Below, in pieces: positions 7,555 through 14,813 of a stretch of 18,383 bases of DNA. The notes under the pieces are model-generated. The model was given only the letters and a program-made list of their open reading frames with translations. It was not told where the DNA came from and ran no database searches. This stretch comes from Lachnoclostridium sp. UBA5725 (lineage in GTDB: Bacteria; Bacillota; Clostridia; Lachnospirales; Lachnospiraceae). The DNA lies in assembly GCA_002419585.1 (NCBI GenBank), contig DIGJ01000036.1, forward strand, positions 1 through 18,383, in the 5' to 3' direction. The first letter of the stretch is position 1, and each line of letters starts with the position of its first letter. Position numbers and translations under genes: made by a program.

Positions 7555-7602
7555 TAGAGCCATTACAAACGCGTAAACCATACAAAAAAACGGAGGTAAA
7601 GA

Positions 7603-8181
7603 ATGCAACTTTTAAAAGAAAGAATACAAAAAGACGGAAAGGTAAAAGAGGGCAATGTGTTAAAGGTAGACAGTTTTTTAAATCACCAGATGGACGTAAA
7701 GCTCTTCGTTGAATTGGGAAAAGAATTTAAAGAACGGTTCAAAGATTGCAATATCAATAAAATATTAACAATTGAAGCTTCAGGTATTGGAGTTGCTTGT
7801 ATTGTTGCACAATATTTTGAGGTTCCAGTTGTATTTGCAAAGAAAAACCAGACGAAAAATATTGCAGGTGATACTTACACCAGCAAAGTTGAATCTTTTA
7901 CACATGGTAAGGTTTACGACATTATCGTTTCGAAACAATTTTTAGGACCAGAGGATAAGGTTCTTATCATCGATGATTTCCTTGCAAATGGAGCAGCACT
8001 GCTTGGATTAACTAAGCTTATAAAAGATTCTGGTGCATCTTTAGTAGGAGCAGGCATTGTTATTGAAAAAGGTTTCCAGGAAGGCGGAAAAATAGTGCGT
8101 GAATCCGGTGTTCGAGTGGAATCTTTAGCAATTGTAGAATCCATGGATCCCAAGACAGGAGAAATTGTATTTCGTGATTAG
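7603..8181 (+). CDS. xpt: Xanthine phosphoribosyltransferase
   Basis: Xpt converts xanthine and PRPP to XMP in purine salvage. The 192-residue protein is the usual length for the family. The PRPP-binding motif is VLIIDDFLANGAA (residues 120-132), with the adjacent acidic pair D124-D125. TIEASGIGVA (56-65) supplies the pyrophosphate-binding loop and VVFAKKNQ (76-83) the following strand typical of Xpt. It is a soluble cytoplasmic homodimer in known cases. The start is fixed by GGAGGT at 7591-7596, 6 nt before the ATG. It is monocistronic here, with a promoter immediately upstream. A BMP-type transporter lies 5.5 kb downstream, and a joint role in purine uptake and salvage is reasonable but unproven. 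Confidence 0.94.
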   Translation: MQLLKERIQKDGKVKEGNVLKVDSFLNHQMDVKLFVELGKEFKERFKDCNINKILTIEASGIGVACIVAQYFEVPVVFAKKNQTKNIAGDTYTSKVESFTHGKVYDIIVSKQFLGPEDKVLIIDDFLANGAALLGLTKLIKDSGASLVGAGIVIEKGFQEGGKIVRESGVRVESLAIVESMDPKTGEIVFRD

Positions 8182-8354
8182 CTTTTTCGATATAAATTGT
8201 AGAAACAGATATAATGGTACAACAAATAAGACAGTTGGTTCTAGTAAAAAGTCATTTGGAACAAATTACTCAATAAATGGGAAAATAGTGTGTTTAGCAA
8301 CACCACATGTTGACTTTGAATAATAAAGAAATAATTGACTTTATTCGAAAACCA
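8182..8354. other. Intergenic flank left of the long palindrome
   Basis: No gene or intrinsic terminator for xpt is visible here. TTGACTTT occurs twice (8310-8317 and 8335-8342). The 12-mer AAATAATTGACT at 8329-8340 is repeated in the centre of the palindrome at 8446-8457. TCATTTGG at 8252-8259 is matched in inverse at 8608-8615, so the palindrome may once have extended further. Confidence 0.5.
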
Positions 8355-8573
8355 GCAAAATGGCAGTGGAGCTAATTCTCCAGTTTGAACGGTGCGGACG
8401 GTCTGTCAGAAAAAGCATTTTAGCATGTTCGGAAGAAATTCTATCAAATAATTGACTCCCATAAGAGTCAATTATTCGATGTCCAGAAGTTCTTCCGAAC
8501 GTTTATGCGGCTGCTTTTCTGGCAGACCGTCCGCACCGTTCAAATCGAAGAATTACCTCCACTGTCATTTTGC
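8355..8573. repeat. 219-bp imperfect palindrome, MITE-like or giant hairpin
   Basis: The outer arms, 8355-8405 and 8523-8573, are inverted copies matching at 46 of 51 positions without gaps, including a perfect 22-bp block (8384-8405 with 8523-8544) that is GC-rich against an AT-rich background. Further in, GTTCGGAAGAA (8427-8437) pairs with 8490-8500. The centre is a perfect 12-bp stem, AATAATTGACTC (8447-8458) with 8465-8476, around a 6-base loop. The whole could fold on itself as DNA or RNA. There is no open reading frame of note. The structure fits a miniature inverted-repeat element; no clean target-site duplication is seen. A regulatory RNA or a terminator for xpt are alternatives. Confidence 0.8.
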
Positions 8574-8733
8574 GTGACTTTCCCAATAACCCTGTATTTC
8601 CCCATAACCAAATGAAATACTTATTTCTCAATATGTATTGAAGCCACTAAGTCGATATGATAAACTTAATTAACTTAACACCATAGTAGTTTTTAAAAAT
8701 ACAAATGATTCATAAGAATAGAGGCGGAATGTG
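8574..8733 (+). other. Leader region of the GGDEF-EAL gene
   Basis: No gene is visible. GTCGATAT at 8651-8658 resembles the -10 of sigma-D (flagellar) promoters, but no convincing TAAA -35 stands 15 bp upstream. No good sigma-A pair was found, and no cyclic-di-GMP riboswitch motif was seen. Confidence 0.35.
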
Positions 8734-11022
8734 ATGAAAAAGATAAGTTTTCTTATGTTTGGAGTACTATATATAATATATTTCTTGGGGTTAATTACAA
8801 AGAACAATTGGATAACGGATATCGTGTCGCCAACGATAAGCTTTCTGGCTTTTTGTTGTATTTTATTTGGATTTGTTATATATGAAAATGATAAAGTGCT
8901 AAAAACTTCTGGATTATTTTTAGCAATCAGTATCTTTTTTTGGTTTATAAGTGATGTGTTGTGGGGGATTGTAACGTTGATATTTAGGGTGAATCCAATC
9001 TATAATTTGACCATTACTTATTGCTATTTTGCAGTGAATCTATTTTTAATGATATCTTTCGTGATTTTTGGATATTCGGAAATCAGGAAAGGAAGTAAAA
9101 TGCAGGTTTTTTTGGATACTTTGATTATAGCGCTTTGTTTCTTGGTTTTTCTTTGGGTATTTGTGTTCCATCAAGATATTGAAAAAGCAAATGCTTTGAA
9201 GGCAGATACCGTTGCAATGTTATCTATGGTTGCAGATGTTATTATTTCTGCCTGGGTCAGCATTTGGTTTCTGGCTATACGACAAAAAAAAGAACCCTTA
9301 ATTATTCACTTTATTATTATCGGTGTGTTTCTATTTGCAACTACAGATTTAATCTATTATTATCAATACTTTTATCAATCCTATGATCCAAATTCATTAC
9401 TAAATTGCGGATATGCATTGTCATTTATTATGTTTGGAATGGGAGGTGTTTTGAAGTTAACCGCGAAGACGATTCCAATAAGAAATAAAAAACCGGAAAG
9501 TGGATTCGTAAAATATAAAAAAGATCTAGTATTACTTATTTTACCATTGATATTAGTGATTTTTGAAGGAGCAAAGACGCCTTATTTCTTTATCGTGGTT
9601 ACTTGTATTATGATATATTATATATTAACGATTTATACGCAAAATAATATTTTTCGAGATGAATTGTTAAGAAAAGAAAAAGAGTATGTAGAAGAACTGG
9701 AAAATAAGGTAGAAGAGAGGACCTTAGAAATTGTAAAATTATTAAATACGGATATCACAACCGGATTATATAGCAGACGATATTTGGAAGAACATCTGAC
9801 GAACCTTTGTGAGAGTCTAGCAAAGAAAGAAAGAATCTCGGTTTTATACATAGAACAAAATAAATATAAAAGTATTGTCTCGTTATATGGAAAAAAATGT
9901 TCGGAATCGCTATTGAAAGAAGTGGCAAGAAGGATTCACTTGGTCTCGGATCGAGAGAATGGATTACTTGCCGCTTATGGCGAAAATGCTTTTGTTTTAG
10001 TACTCAGGGGACAGTATTCACAAGATTATGGGTTAGAAGTTGCAAATTGCATGATTGAATCTTGCAGTGATGTTTACAATATGGAAAATTATGACATTGC
10101 AGTAACCTTCAATGTTGGGATTTCTTGTTATCCGCTGGATTCAAAAAATCCGGAAGAATTAATAAAAAATGCGGATTCTGCGATGTTACAGGCAAGAAGT
10201 ATTGGAGTGAATAAGGCATTTGAATACAATAAAAAATTAGGCGATCATGAATATTACAAAAATAAAATTGAGATGAAGCTAAAGAGAGTTAAATATGATG
10301 AAGCATTTATCCTTTATTATCAGCCACAGGTTTCTTGTGAAGATGGAACCTTAATCGGTGTGGAAGCACTTATACGCTGGCAAAAGAAAGATGGTTCCTT
10401 TATTCCTCCGTATGATTTTATTCCAATTACAGAAGAAACGGGAATGATTGTGCCTTTGGGATACTGGATTATGGAAAAAGCAATCAGTCAATTGGCGAAA
10501 TGGAAAGAGGTAACCTTGAAGGATATTAGAATGGCAATTAATGTATCCGTCAAGCAATTGATTGATCGGGAATTTGTAGTTAGACTCGAAAGAATAATGG
10601 AAAACTACAAAGTATCTCCCGATAAAATCGAAATTGAAATAACGGAAAATATTCAGTTGGAAGAAAATCCAGAAATGTTGGAAACATTACAAAATATAAG
10701 AAAGCTAGGAGTATCAATCGCAGTGGATGATTTTGGCACAGGGTATTCCTCCCTTTACTATCTGAAAAATCTTCCGGTGAATCGGATAAAGATTGCAAAG
10801 CAATTAGTGGATAATATTGAACAGGATTTCTATGACAATACGATTGTAAGGATGGCGATACAAGTAGCAAAATCACGAGGAATCAAAGTGATTGCAGAGG
10901 GTGTTGAGACCAAGGAGCAATGGAATAGTTTAAAAGTTTTAGAATGTGATGAAATACAAGGTTATTACTTTGCTAAACCGATGCCACCTGAGGATTTAGA
11001 AGCATATATTAAGGTTATTTAA
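8734..11022 (+). CDS. Membrane GGDEF-EAL protein with degenerate GGDEF, probable c-di-GMP phosphodiesterase or sensor
   Basis: GGDEF-EAL proteins make, break or sense cyclic di-GMP. With the ATG at 8734 (6 nt after AGGCGG; a GTG at 8731 is less well spaced) the protein has 762 residues. The numbers below count from the GTG; subtract one for the ATG form. About nine hydrophobic segments fill residues 5-300, then a coiled-coil linker (about 310-338). The GGDEF domain (339-500) has the TTGLYSRRYL start, but the active-site loop reads YGENAF (416-421), so it should not synthesise c-di-GMP. The EAL domain (about 515-763) keeps EALIR (545-549), N604, E636, DDFGTGYSSL (666-675), K687, E723, E726 and QGYYF (743-747). 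The usual KID is KIA (A689), losing an aspartate near the catalytic lysine. The sensor kinase gene follows after a 39-bp gap. Confidence 0.92.
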   Translation: MKKISFLMFGVLYIIYFLGLITKNNWITDIVSPTISFLAFCCILFGFVIYENDKVLKTSGLFLAISIFFWFISDVLWGIVTLIFRVNPIYNLTITYCYFAVNLFLMISFVIFGYSEIRKGSKMQVFLDTLIIALCFLVFLWVFVFHQDIEKANALKADTVAMLSMVADVIISAWVSIWFLAIRQKKEPLIIHFIIIGVFLFATTDLIYYYQYFYQSYDPNSLLNCGYALSFIMFGMGGVLKLTAKTIPIRNKKPESGFVKYKKDLVLLILPLILVIFEGAKTPYFFIVVTCIMIYYILTIYTQNNIFRDELLRKEKEYVEELENKVEERTLEIVKLLNTDITTGLYSRRYLEEHLTNLCESLAKKERISVLYIEQNKYKSIVSLYGKKCSESLLKEVARRIHLVSDRENGLLAAYGENAFVLVLRGQYSQDYGLEVANCMIESCSDVYNMENYDIAVTFNVGISCYPLDSKNPEELIKNADSAMLQARSIGVNKAFEYNKKLGDHEYYKNKIEMKLKRVKYDEAFILYYQPQVSCEDGTLIGVEALIRWQKKDGSFIPPYDFIPITEETGMIVPLGYWIMEKAISQLAKWKEVTLKDIRMAINVSVKQLIDREFVVRLERIMENYKVSPDKIEIEITENIQLEENPEMLETLQNIRKLGVSIAVDDFGTGYSSLYYLKNLPVNRIKIAKQLVDNIEQDFYDNTIVRMAIQVAKSRGIKVIAEGVETKEQWNSLKVLECDEIQGYYFAKPMPPEDLEAYIKVI

Positions 11023-11057
11023 AATCCCCTCGGTTGACATTAGAGTTTTTAGGATGC

Positions 11058-11073
11058 GGAGGTGATTGGTATT
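11058..11073 (+). promoter_or_regulatory. Ribosome binding site that conflicts with the GTG start of the sensor kinase
   Basis: GGAGG at 11058-11062 overlaps the first base of the only in-frame canonical start, GTG at 11062. An in-frame ATT at 11071 stands 8 nt after this Shine-Dalgarno, the ideal distance. The GTG could alternatively use AGGA at 11051-11054. The next in-frame ATG is at residue 45 and would remove the first membrane helix. Confidence 0.5.
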
Positions 11074-12798
11074 ACTCTTCAAAAAAAATTAATTCTAGCA
11101 TTTACAATTACAATTGTTACACTTGGAACATTAATTGGAATCTATTCCTACGTTGATGCGGAACGGATTGTAATAAATAACAAGAAAAGTGAAATGGTTG
11201 ATACCATCAATCGTATTGATATTAATATTAATGCAAAAGTGAGAGGTATGACCGAACTAGCACAGAATTTGAGTATGAGTGAGACTGTTAAGGGAATTAT
11301 GGAATTGGATGAGAATGAGAGAAAAGAGTTGAAACATGAATCTTATATCAAGGAAACGTTCTCCAATTTTGTTAGTTCCTTTGAGGCAATTTCAGATATT
11401 ATGATTGTTGATATGAATGGAACCGTTTTGTATAGTTATAACCAAAAATTTTCAATTATGGAGAAAGATGAACTGAATCAGTATTATCAGATAGCGTTTC
11501 AAAAACCTGAAAAAGCAAATTGGATAGGAACGGCAAAAGCTTTATGCGTTAAGAATGTAACGGATGATGATATTGTCGTATCTATGGTAAAAGCGATTCA
11601 AGACAAAGAAGAGTCCAAAAACTTGGGACTATTGGTAATTGAATTAAATCCTGATATATTTAGTAACCTCCTTTTAAGTAATCAAAGCATGTTTCAAAAT
11701 CAGTACACCTTTATAGTTGATGAAAAAGGGGATGTTATTTGCACGAATAAACATATGAAACATACATGGCTTAGCAATATGGAAGAAAACTTTGAAAAGG
11801 GGATTCGTAAGTTTGAGCTTATATGGGAGGGAAAGACATATTATGTATGTGGACAATATAACGGAGTAACCGGATGGAAGACTTTTTCAGCTGTTTCTTT
11901 GAATGATTTTTTTCCACAATCCTCTGTTTTAAGAGAATCGATATTTACATTGGTATTTATATCAGTTATCATTGCTTGGATTGTAGTTTTACTACTATCG
12001 TATACAATGACAAAACCTATTAATGACTTATCTGAAGCTATGAAAGAGGTAGAAGAAGGTAACTTTTCCTTACAACTTCCAAATAAGCGAAGAGATGAAA
12101 TTGGACATTTAATTGATTCATTTAATTTTATGATCAATAAAATAAATACATTAATTAAAGAAGTATACCAAGAAAAAATTGCGCAAAAGAATGCAGAACT
12201 TGGAGCGTTGCAGGCACAGATTAATCCGCATTTTCTTTATAATACGTTGGATTCAATCAACTGGATGCTGATTGAGAGAGAGGAATATGATATTAGTGAG
12301 GTGGTGATTTCATTGGGAGATCTGATGAAATATTCCATTCATGGGAAGGATTCTTTGATTTCGATAGAAGAAGAGCTTCACTATATTTTAAGCTATTTAT
12401 GTATACAGAAAAATCGTCTAGAGGAAAGATTGGAGTATGAAATAGATATTCCGGAGACCATGAAAGGTTATTTAGTACCAAAACTGATTTTACAGCCTAT
12501 TGTCGAAAATTCGATTTTGCATGGAATAGAACCAATAAAAAGGGGTGGAAAAATATGGATAAAGGGGCGTGAAAAGGCAGAATGCTTTTATCTTTCGATT
12601 GCGGATAATGGGGATGGAATACCGCAGGATAAACAAGAAAAACTTATGAGCGAATTGCTGCTTAAAGAAGAATCAGAAAGCATAGGAGTCCGAAATGTGG
12701 ATCGACGGATTCGTCTTCATTACGGCGAAGAGTTTGGTTTGGATATAAAAAGTAAATGGAAAAAAGGAACGGTAATTACTTTATGCATTCCAAAATGA
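11062..12798 (+). CDS. YesM-type sensor histidine kinase
   Basis: This is a membrane sensor kinase of the LytS/YesM class, typically paired with AraC-type regulators. The 578-residue protein has a first membrane helix at about 10-29, an extracellular domain (about 35-290, dCache/PAS-like, with the strands SDIMIVDMNGTVLYSY and YTFIVDEKGDVICTNK), a second helix at about 292-314, HAMP (about 315-365), and the His_kinase domain with phospho-acceptor H390 in QAQINPHFLYNTLDSINWM. The ATPase domain has N-box LQPIVENSILHG (477-488), DNGDG (515-519) and GVRNV (542-546). All catalytic residues are present. The start is uncertain: GTG 11062 lies inside the Shine-Dalgarno, while ATT 11071 is better spaced. 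The response regulator starts 15 nt after the stop. The ligand is unknown; a solute of the downstream transporter is likely. Confidence 0.92.
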   Translation: MIGITLQKKLILAFTITIVTLGTLIGIYSYVDAERIVINNKKSEMVDTINRIDININAKVRGMTELAQNLSMSETVKGIMELDENERKELKHESYIKETFSNFVSSFEAISDIMIVDMNGTVLYSYNQKFSIMEKDELNQYYQIAFQKPEKANWIGTAKALCVKNVTDDDIVVSMVKAIQDKEESKNLGLLVIELNPDIFSNLLLSNQSMFQNQYTFIVDEKGDVICTNKHMKHTWLSNMEENFEKGIRKFELIWEGKTYYVCGQYNGVTGWKTFSAVSLNDFFPQSSVLRESIFTLVFISVIIAWIVVLLLSYTMTKPINDLSEAMKEVEEGNFSLQLPNKRRDEIGHLIDSFNFMINKINTLIKEVYQEKIAQKNAELGALQAQINPHFLYNTLDSINWMLIEREEYDISEVVISLGDLMKYSIHGKDSLISIEEELHYILSYLCIQKNRLEERLEYEIDIPETMKGYLVPKLILQPIVENSILHGIEPIKRGGKIWIKGREKAECFYLSIADNGDGIPQDKQEKLMSELLLKEESESIGVRNVDRRIRLHYGEEFGLDIKSKWKKGTVITLCIPK

Positions 12799-12813
12799 AG
12801 CAGGAGGTGCAAA

Positions 12814-13542
12814 ATGAATATAGTAATTGTAGATGATGAACCTAAAATTCGTAATGGATTAAATAAATTACTGGATGCAAGAGAAAACTGGAATGTGGTT
12901 GGGACATTTGAAGATGCTAAGTCGGCACTTAAGTTCATATATGAAGATGAAGTGGATGTTATAATAACGGATATTAAGATGCCTGAGGTAAGTGGATTAG
13001 AGTTGATTGGTCAAATAAGAGATAAAAATAAGAATGTTTGTATCATAATTTTGAGTGGGTATAGTAATTTTTCCTTTGCACAAAAAGCAATTCAATTGGG
13101 AGTCACTCGCTATATGACGAAACCAACCAATACAAAAGAGTTGATATCTGTGTTAATGATGATTGAAAACGAAAGGAAATTTGGTAAAGAAGATAAGAAA
13201 GAAGTGTTGGAAGTAAACAATCTTTTGGTGTTAAAAGCCATAAAATATATTGAAATGAACTATTCAAAAAAAATTGTATTAAAGGATATCGCTGCAGAAT
13301 TATTTATTTCTCCAAATTATTTATGCGATTTATTTAAAAAGCACATGGGAAAAAATCTATCGGAATATATAATTGAATATCGAATGCAAAAAGCCAAAAA
13401 ACTCCTAGGACAGTTAGAGTATAAAATTTCAGATATTGCAGACATCATAGGATTTGGAGACGCAAAATATTTTAGTAGTACTTTTAAAAAGATGTATGGA
13501 GTTACTCCACTTGAATACCGAAATGGAAAAAACAACAATTAA
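12814..13542 (+). CDS. AraC-type response regulator (YesN-like)
   Basis: This is the cognate regulator of the upstream kinase. The 242-residue protein has a receiver domain (1-about 118) with the acidic pocket D7-D8, phospho-acceptor D53 in VIITDIKMPEVSGLE, S81 (LSGYSNF) and K103 (TKP). A short linker leads to an AraC-type DNA-binding domain (about 135-237) with two helix-turn-helices; the second contains ISDIADIIGFGDAKYFSSTF and ends in GVTPLEYR. It is about half the size of long YesN proteins because it lacks the middle domain, which is common among short family members. AGGAGGTG supplies a strong ribosome binding site. It is the last gene before a terminator, and the next promoter carries phased direct repeats suited to this class of activator. 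Confidence 0.94.
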   Translation: MNIVIVDDEPKIRNGLNKLLDARENWNVVGTFEDAKSALKFIYEDEVDVIITDIKMPEVSGLELIGQIRDKNKNVCIIILSGYSNFSFAQKAIQLGVTRYMTKPTNTKELISVLMMIENERKFGKEDKKEVLEVNNLLVLKAIKYIEMNYSKKIVLKDIAAELFISPNYLCDLFKKHMGKNLSEYIIEYRMQKAKKLLGQLEYKISDIADIIGFGDAKYFSSTFKKMYGVTPLEYRNGKNNN

Positions 13543-13552
13543 TATTAGTAAA

Positions 13553-13594
13553 AAGAGAAATGATTATGTATAATGATCACTTCTCTTCTTTTTT
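13553..13594 (+). terminator. Intrinsic terminator after the response regulator
   Basis: AAGAGAA (13553-13559) pairs with TTCTCTT (13581-13587), and TGAT (13561-13564) with ATCA (13576-13579), separated by one A-C mismatch. The loop is 11 bases, and a run of six T (13589-13594) follows. This ends the GGDEF-EAL/kinase/regulator transcript 11 bp after the last stop codon and separates it from the transporter operon. Confidence 0.8.
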
Positions 13595-13604
13595 ATAAAA
13601 ACAC

Positions 13605-13667
13605 AGTAATATTTTAGATAAAATAGTAATTTGAAGTAATATTATATTTGGTCAATATATTTATAAT
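13605..13667 (+). promoter_or_regulatory. Probable activator-dependent promoter of the BMP transporter operon
   Basis: TATAAT at 13662-13667 is a perfect -10, 34 bp before the ATG. No reasonable -35 lies 16-18 bp upstream. AGTAAT occurs at 13605-13610, 13625-13630 and 13635-13640, spaced 20 and 10 bp, hence on one face of the helix; the first and third extend to the identical 9-mer AGTAATATT. This fits binding by the AraC-type regulator encoded just upstream, by inference. Confidence 0.5.
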
Positions 13668-13701
13668 TAAGCTATATCAATAGAAAACGGAGGAGCTTAG
13701 T

Positions 13702-14748
13702 ATGAAAATGAAAAAAAGTATTAGCGTTTTATTGTTTATGGTAATGATTATTTCATCAGTAGGACTTATGGGGGGATGTGGTGCTTCTAAAAGCACAGAT
13801 TCAAAATCAGAAACGGTAGAGGGAACCAAAACAGCAGGGGATTACAAGATTGTTTTGATTCTTCCAGGTCCTATTAATGACCAAAGCTGGAATGCAACAA
13901 ACTATGCTGGTTTGGTAGCTTGTAACGAAAAGCTTGGTACAAAAATGGAATACGTTGAAAATGTGCAAGCATCTGACTTTGAGTCTACCTTTAGAGAGTA
14001 TGCAGAACGTGGATACAACTTGATACTCTCTGCAGGATCACAGTTTGATGAAGCAGTTGCAACAGTTGCACCAAACTACCCAGATACCACATTTTGCGTA
14101 GTAAATGGTTCAAAATGTGATGGTGATAATATAGCACCAATTTTTCCAAAAGAATACGAGGCAAGCTATATTGCTTCTATCATTGCAGGAAATGTTTCTG
14201 AAAATGGAAATTTTGCTACAATTGGAGGATTTCCAAATGAACCAATGGAACATTTAATGGATGTTTATGAAAAAAATGCAGTAGAAATTGCCAAAAGTAG
14301 AAACATAACAGGAGCAAAAGCAACCAGAGCATATGCAAATAGCTGGGATGATGTTGCACTTGGAAAGCAAATGGCCGAGCAGATGATTGACAATGGAGCA
14401 GATACTTTGTTTGTATATGCAAACGAAGTTGGACTTGGAAGTATTGAGGCAGCGAAGGCAAAAGGTGTTAAGTTCATTGGGTTCTCAAGCGATCAGACAA
14501 CGATTGATCCTAATACGGTTGTTGCTTCTGTAGTCTTTGATTTCGAGACCTTCTATATTTGGGCAATACAACAATATATAGATGGGAAATTAACCGGAAA
14601 TACCGTGCATGAAGCCGGAATTAATGAAAGTATTTTTGTCCCTGTTTACACAGATAATATTACGCAGGATGTCAAGGATGCAGTAGACGCAGGTATTCAA
14701 GATTTTAAAGATGGAAAAGTTGATTTAAAGGCAATGTTTGCACAATAG
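13702..14748 (+). CDS. BMP family substrate-binding lipoprotein of an ABC importer
   Basis: This is the extracellular solute receptor of the ABC importer encoded by the next three genes. The 348-residue precursor has a lipoprotein signal: MKMKKSIS, a hydrophobic stretch, then a GLMGGC lipobox with C26 as the lipidated residue, followed by a Ser/Lys-rich tether. The mature part is a BMP/PnrA-type periplasmic-binding fold (Med superfamily), starting YKIVLILPGPINDQSWN and containing LILSAGSQFDEAV, IASIIAGNV and GVKFIGFSSDQ, where this family places its hinge and base-contacting residues. Characterised members bind purine nucleosides, and some bind other ligands such as riboflavin, so the ligand here is uncertain. 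The ribosome binding site GGAGGAG is strong. A hairpin in the gap to the ATPase gene may keep this component at higher levels. Confidence 0.93.
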   Translation: MKMKKSISVLLFMVMIISSVGLMGGCGASKSTDSKSETVEGTKTAGDYKIVLILPGPINDQSWNATNYAGLVACNEKLGTKMEYVENVQASDFESTFREYAERGYNLILSAGSQFDEAVATVAPNYPDTTFCVVNGSKCDGDNIAPIFPKEYEASYIASIIAGNVSENGNFATIGGFPNEPMEHLMDVYEKNAVEIAKSRNITGAKATRAYANSWDDVALGKQMAEQMIDNGADTLFVYANEVGLGSIEAAKAKGVKFIGFSSDQTTIDPNTVVASVVFDFETFYIWAIQQYIDGKLTGNTVHEAGINESIFVPVYTDNITQDVKDAVDAGIQDFKDGKVDLKAMFAQ

Positions 14749-14758
14749 GAAAGCTATC

Positions 14759-14782
14759 ATGGCGCTCTGTTTGGGGCGCCAT
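14759..14782 (+). promoter_or_regulatory. Intercistronic hairpin between the lipoprotein and ATPase genes
   Basis: ATGGCGC (14759-14765) and GCGCCAT (14776-14782) form a perfect GC-rich 7-bp stem with a 10-base loop. No T-run follows, so full termination is unlikely. Such hairpins commonly protect the upstream mRNA from 3' exonucleases and let the binding protein be made in excess over the membrane complex. That role is inferred. Confidence 0.55.
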
Positions 14783-14813
14783 TCCTAAAATATAAAGTAA
14801 AGGGGAGACTAGC

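Noticed and set aside
7372..7557. 61-residue plus-strand frame between the minus-strand gene and xpt
   Set aside because: It has no Shine-Dalgarno and its composition looks like translated AT-rich intergenic DNA. It runs through the minus-strand promoter and the xpt promoter.
8355..8573. Palindrome considered as a CRISPR unit, a retron RNA or a c-di-GMP riboswitch
   Set aside because: There is no repeat-spacer pattern, no reverse transcriptase gene and no GEMM-like conserved core. It is a single symmetrical structure.
8651..8658. GTCGATAT, a 7-of-8 match to a sigma-D -10, upstream of the GGDEF-EAL gene
   Set aside because: The expected TAAA about 15 bp upstream is absent (TATG at best), so it is noted only as a weak possibility.
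11034..11039. Perfect TTGACA hexamer between the GGDEF-EAL gene and the sensor kinase
   Set aside because: No -10 lies 15-19 bp downstream; the bases there are the GC-rich ribosome binding site. A promoter is not supported.
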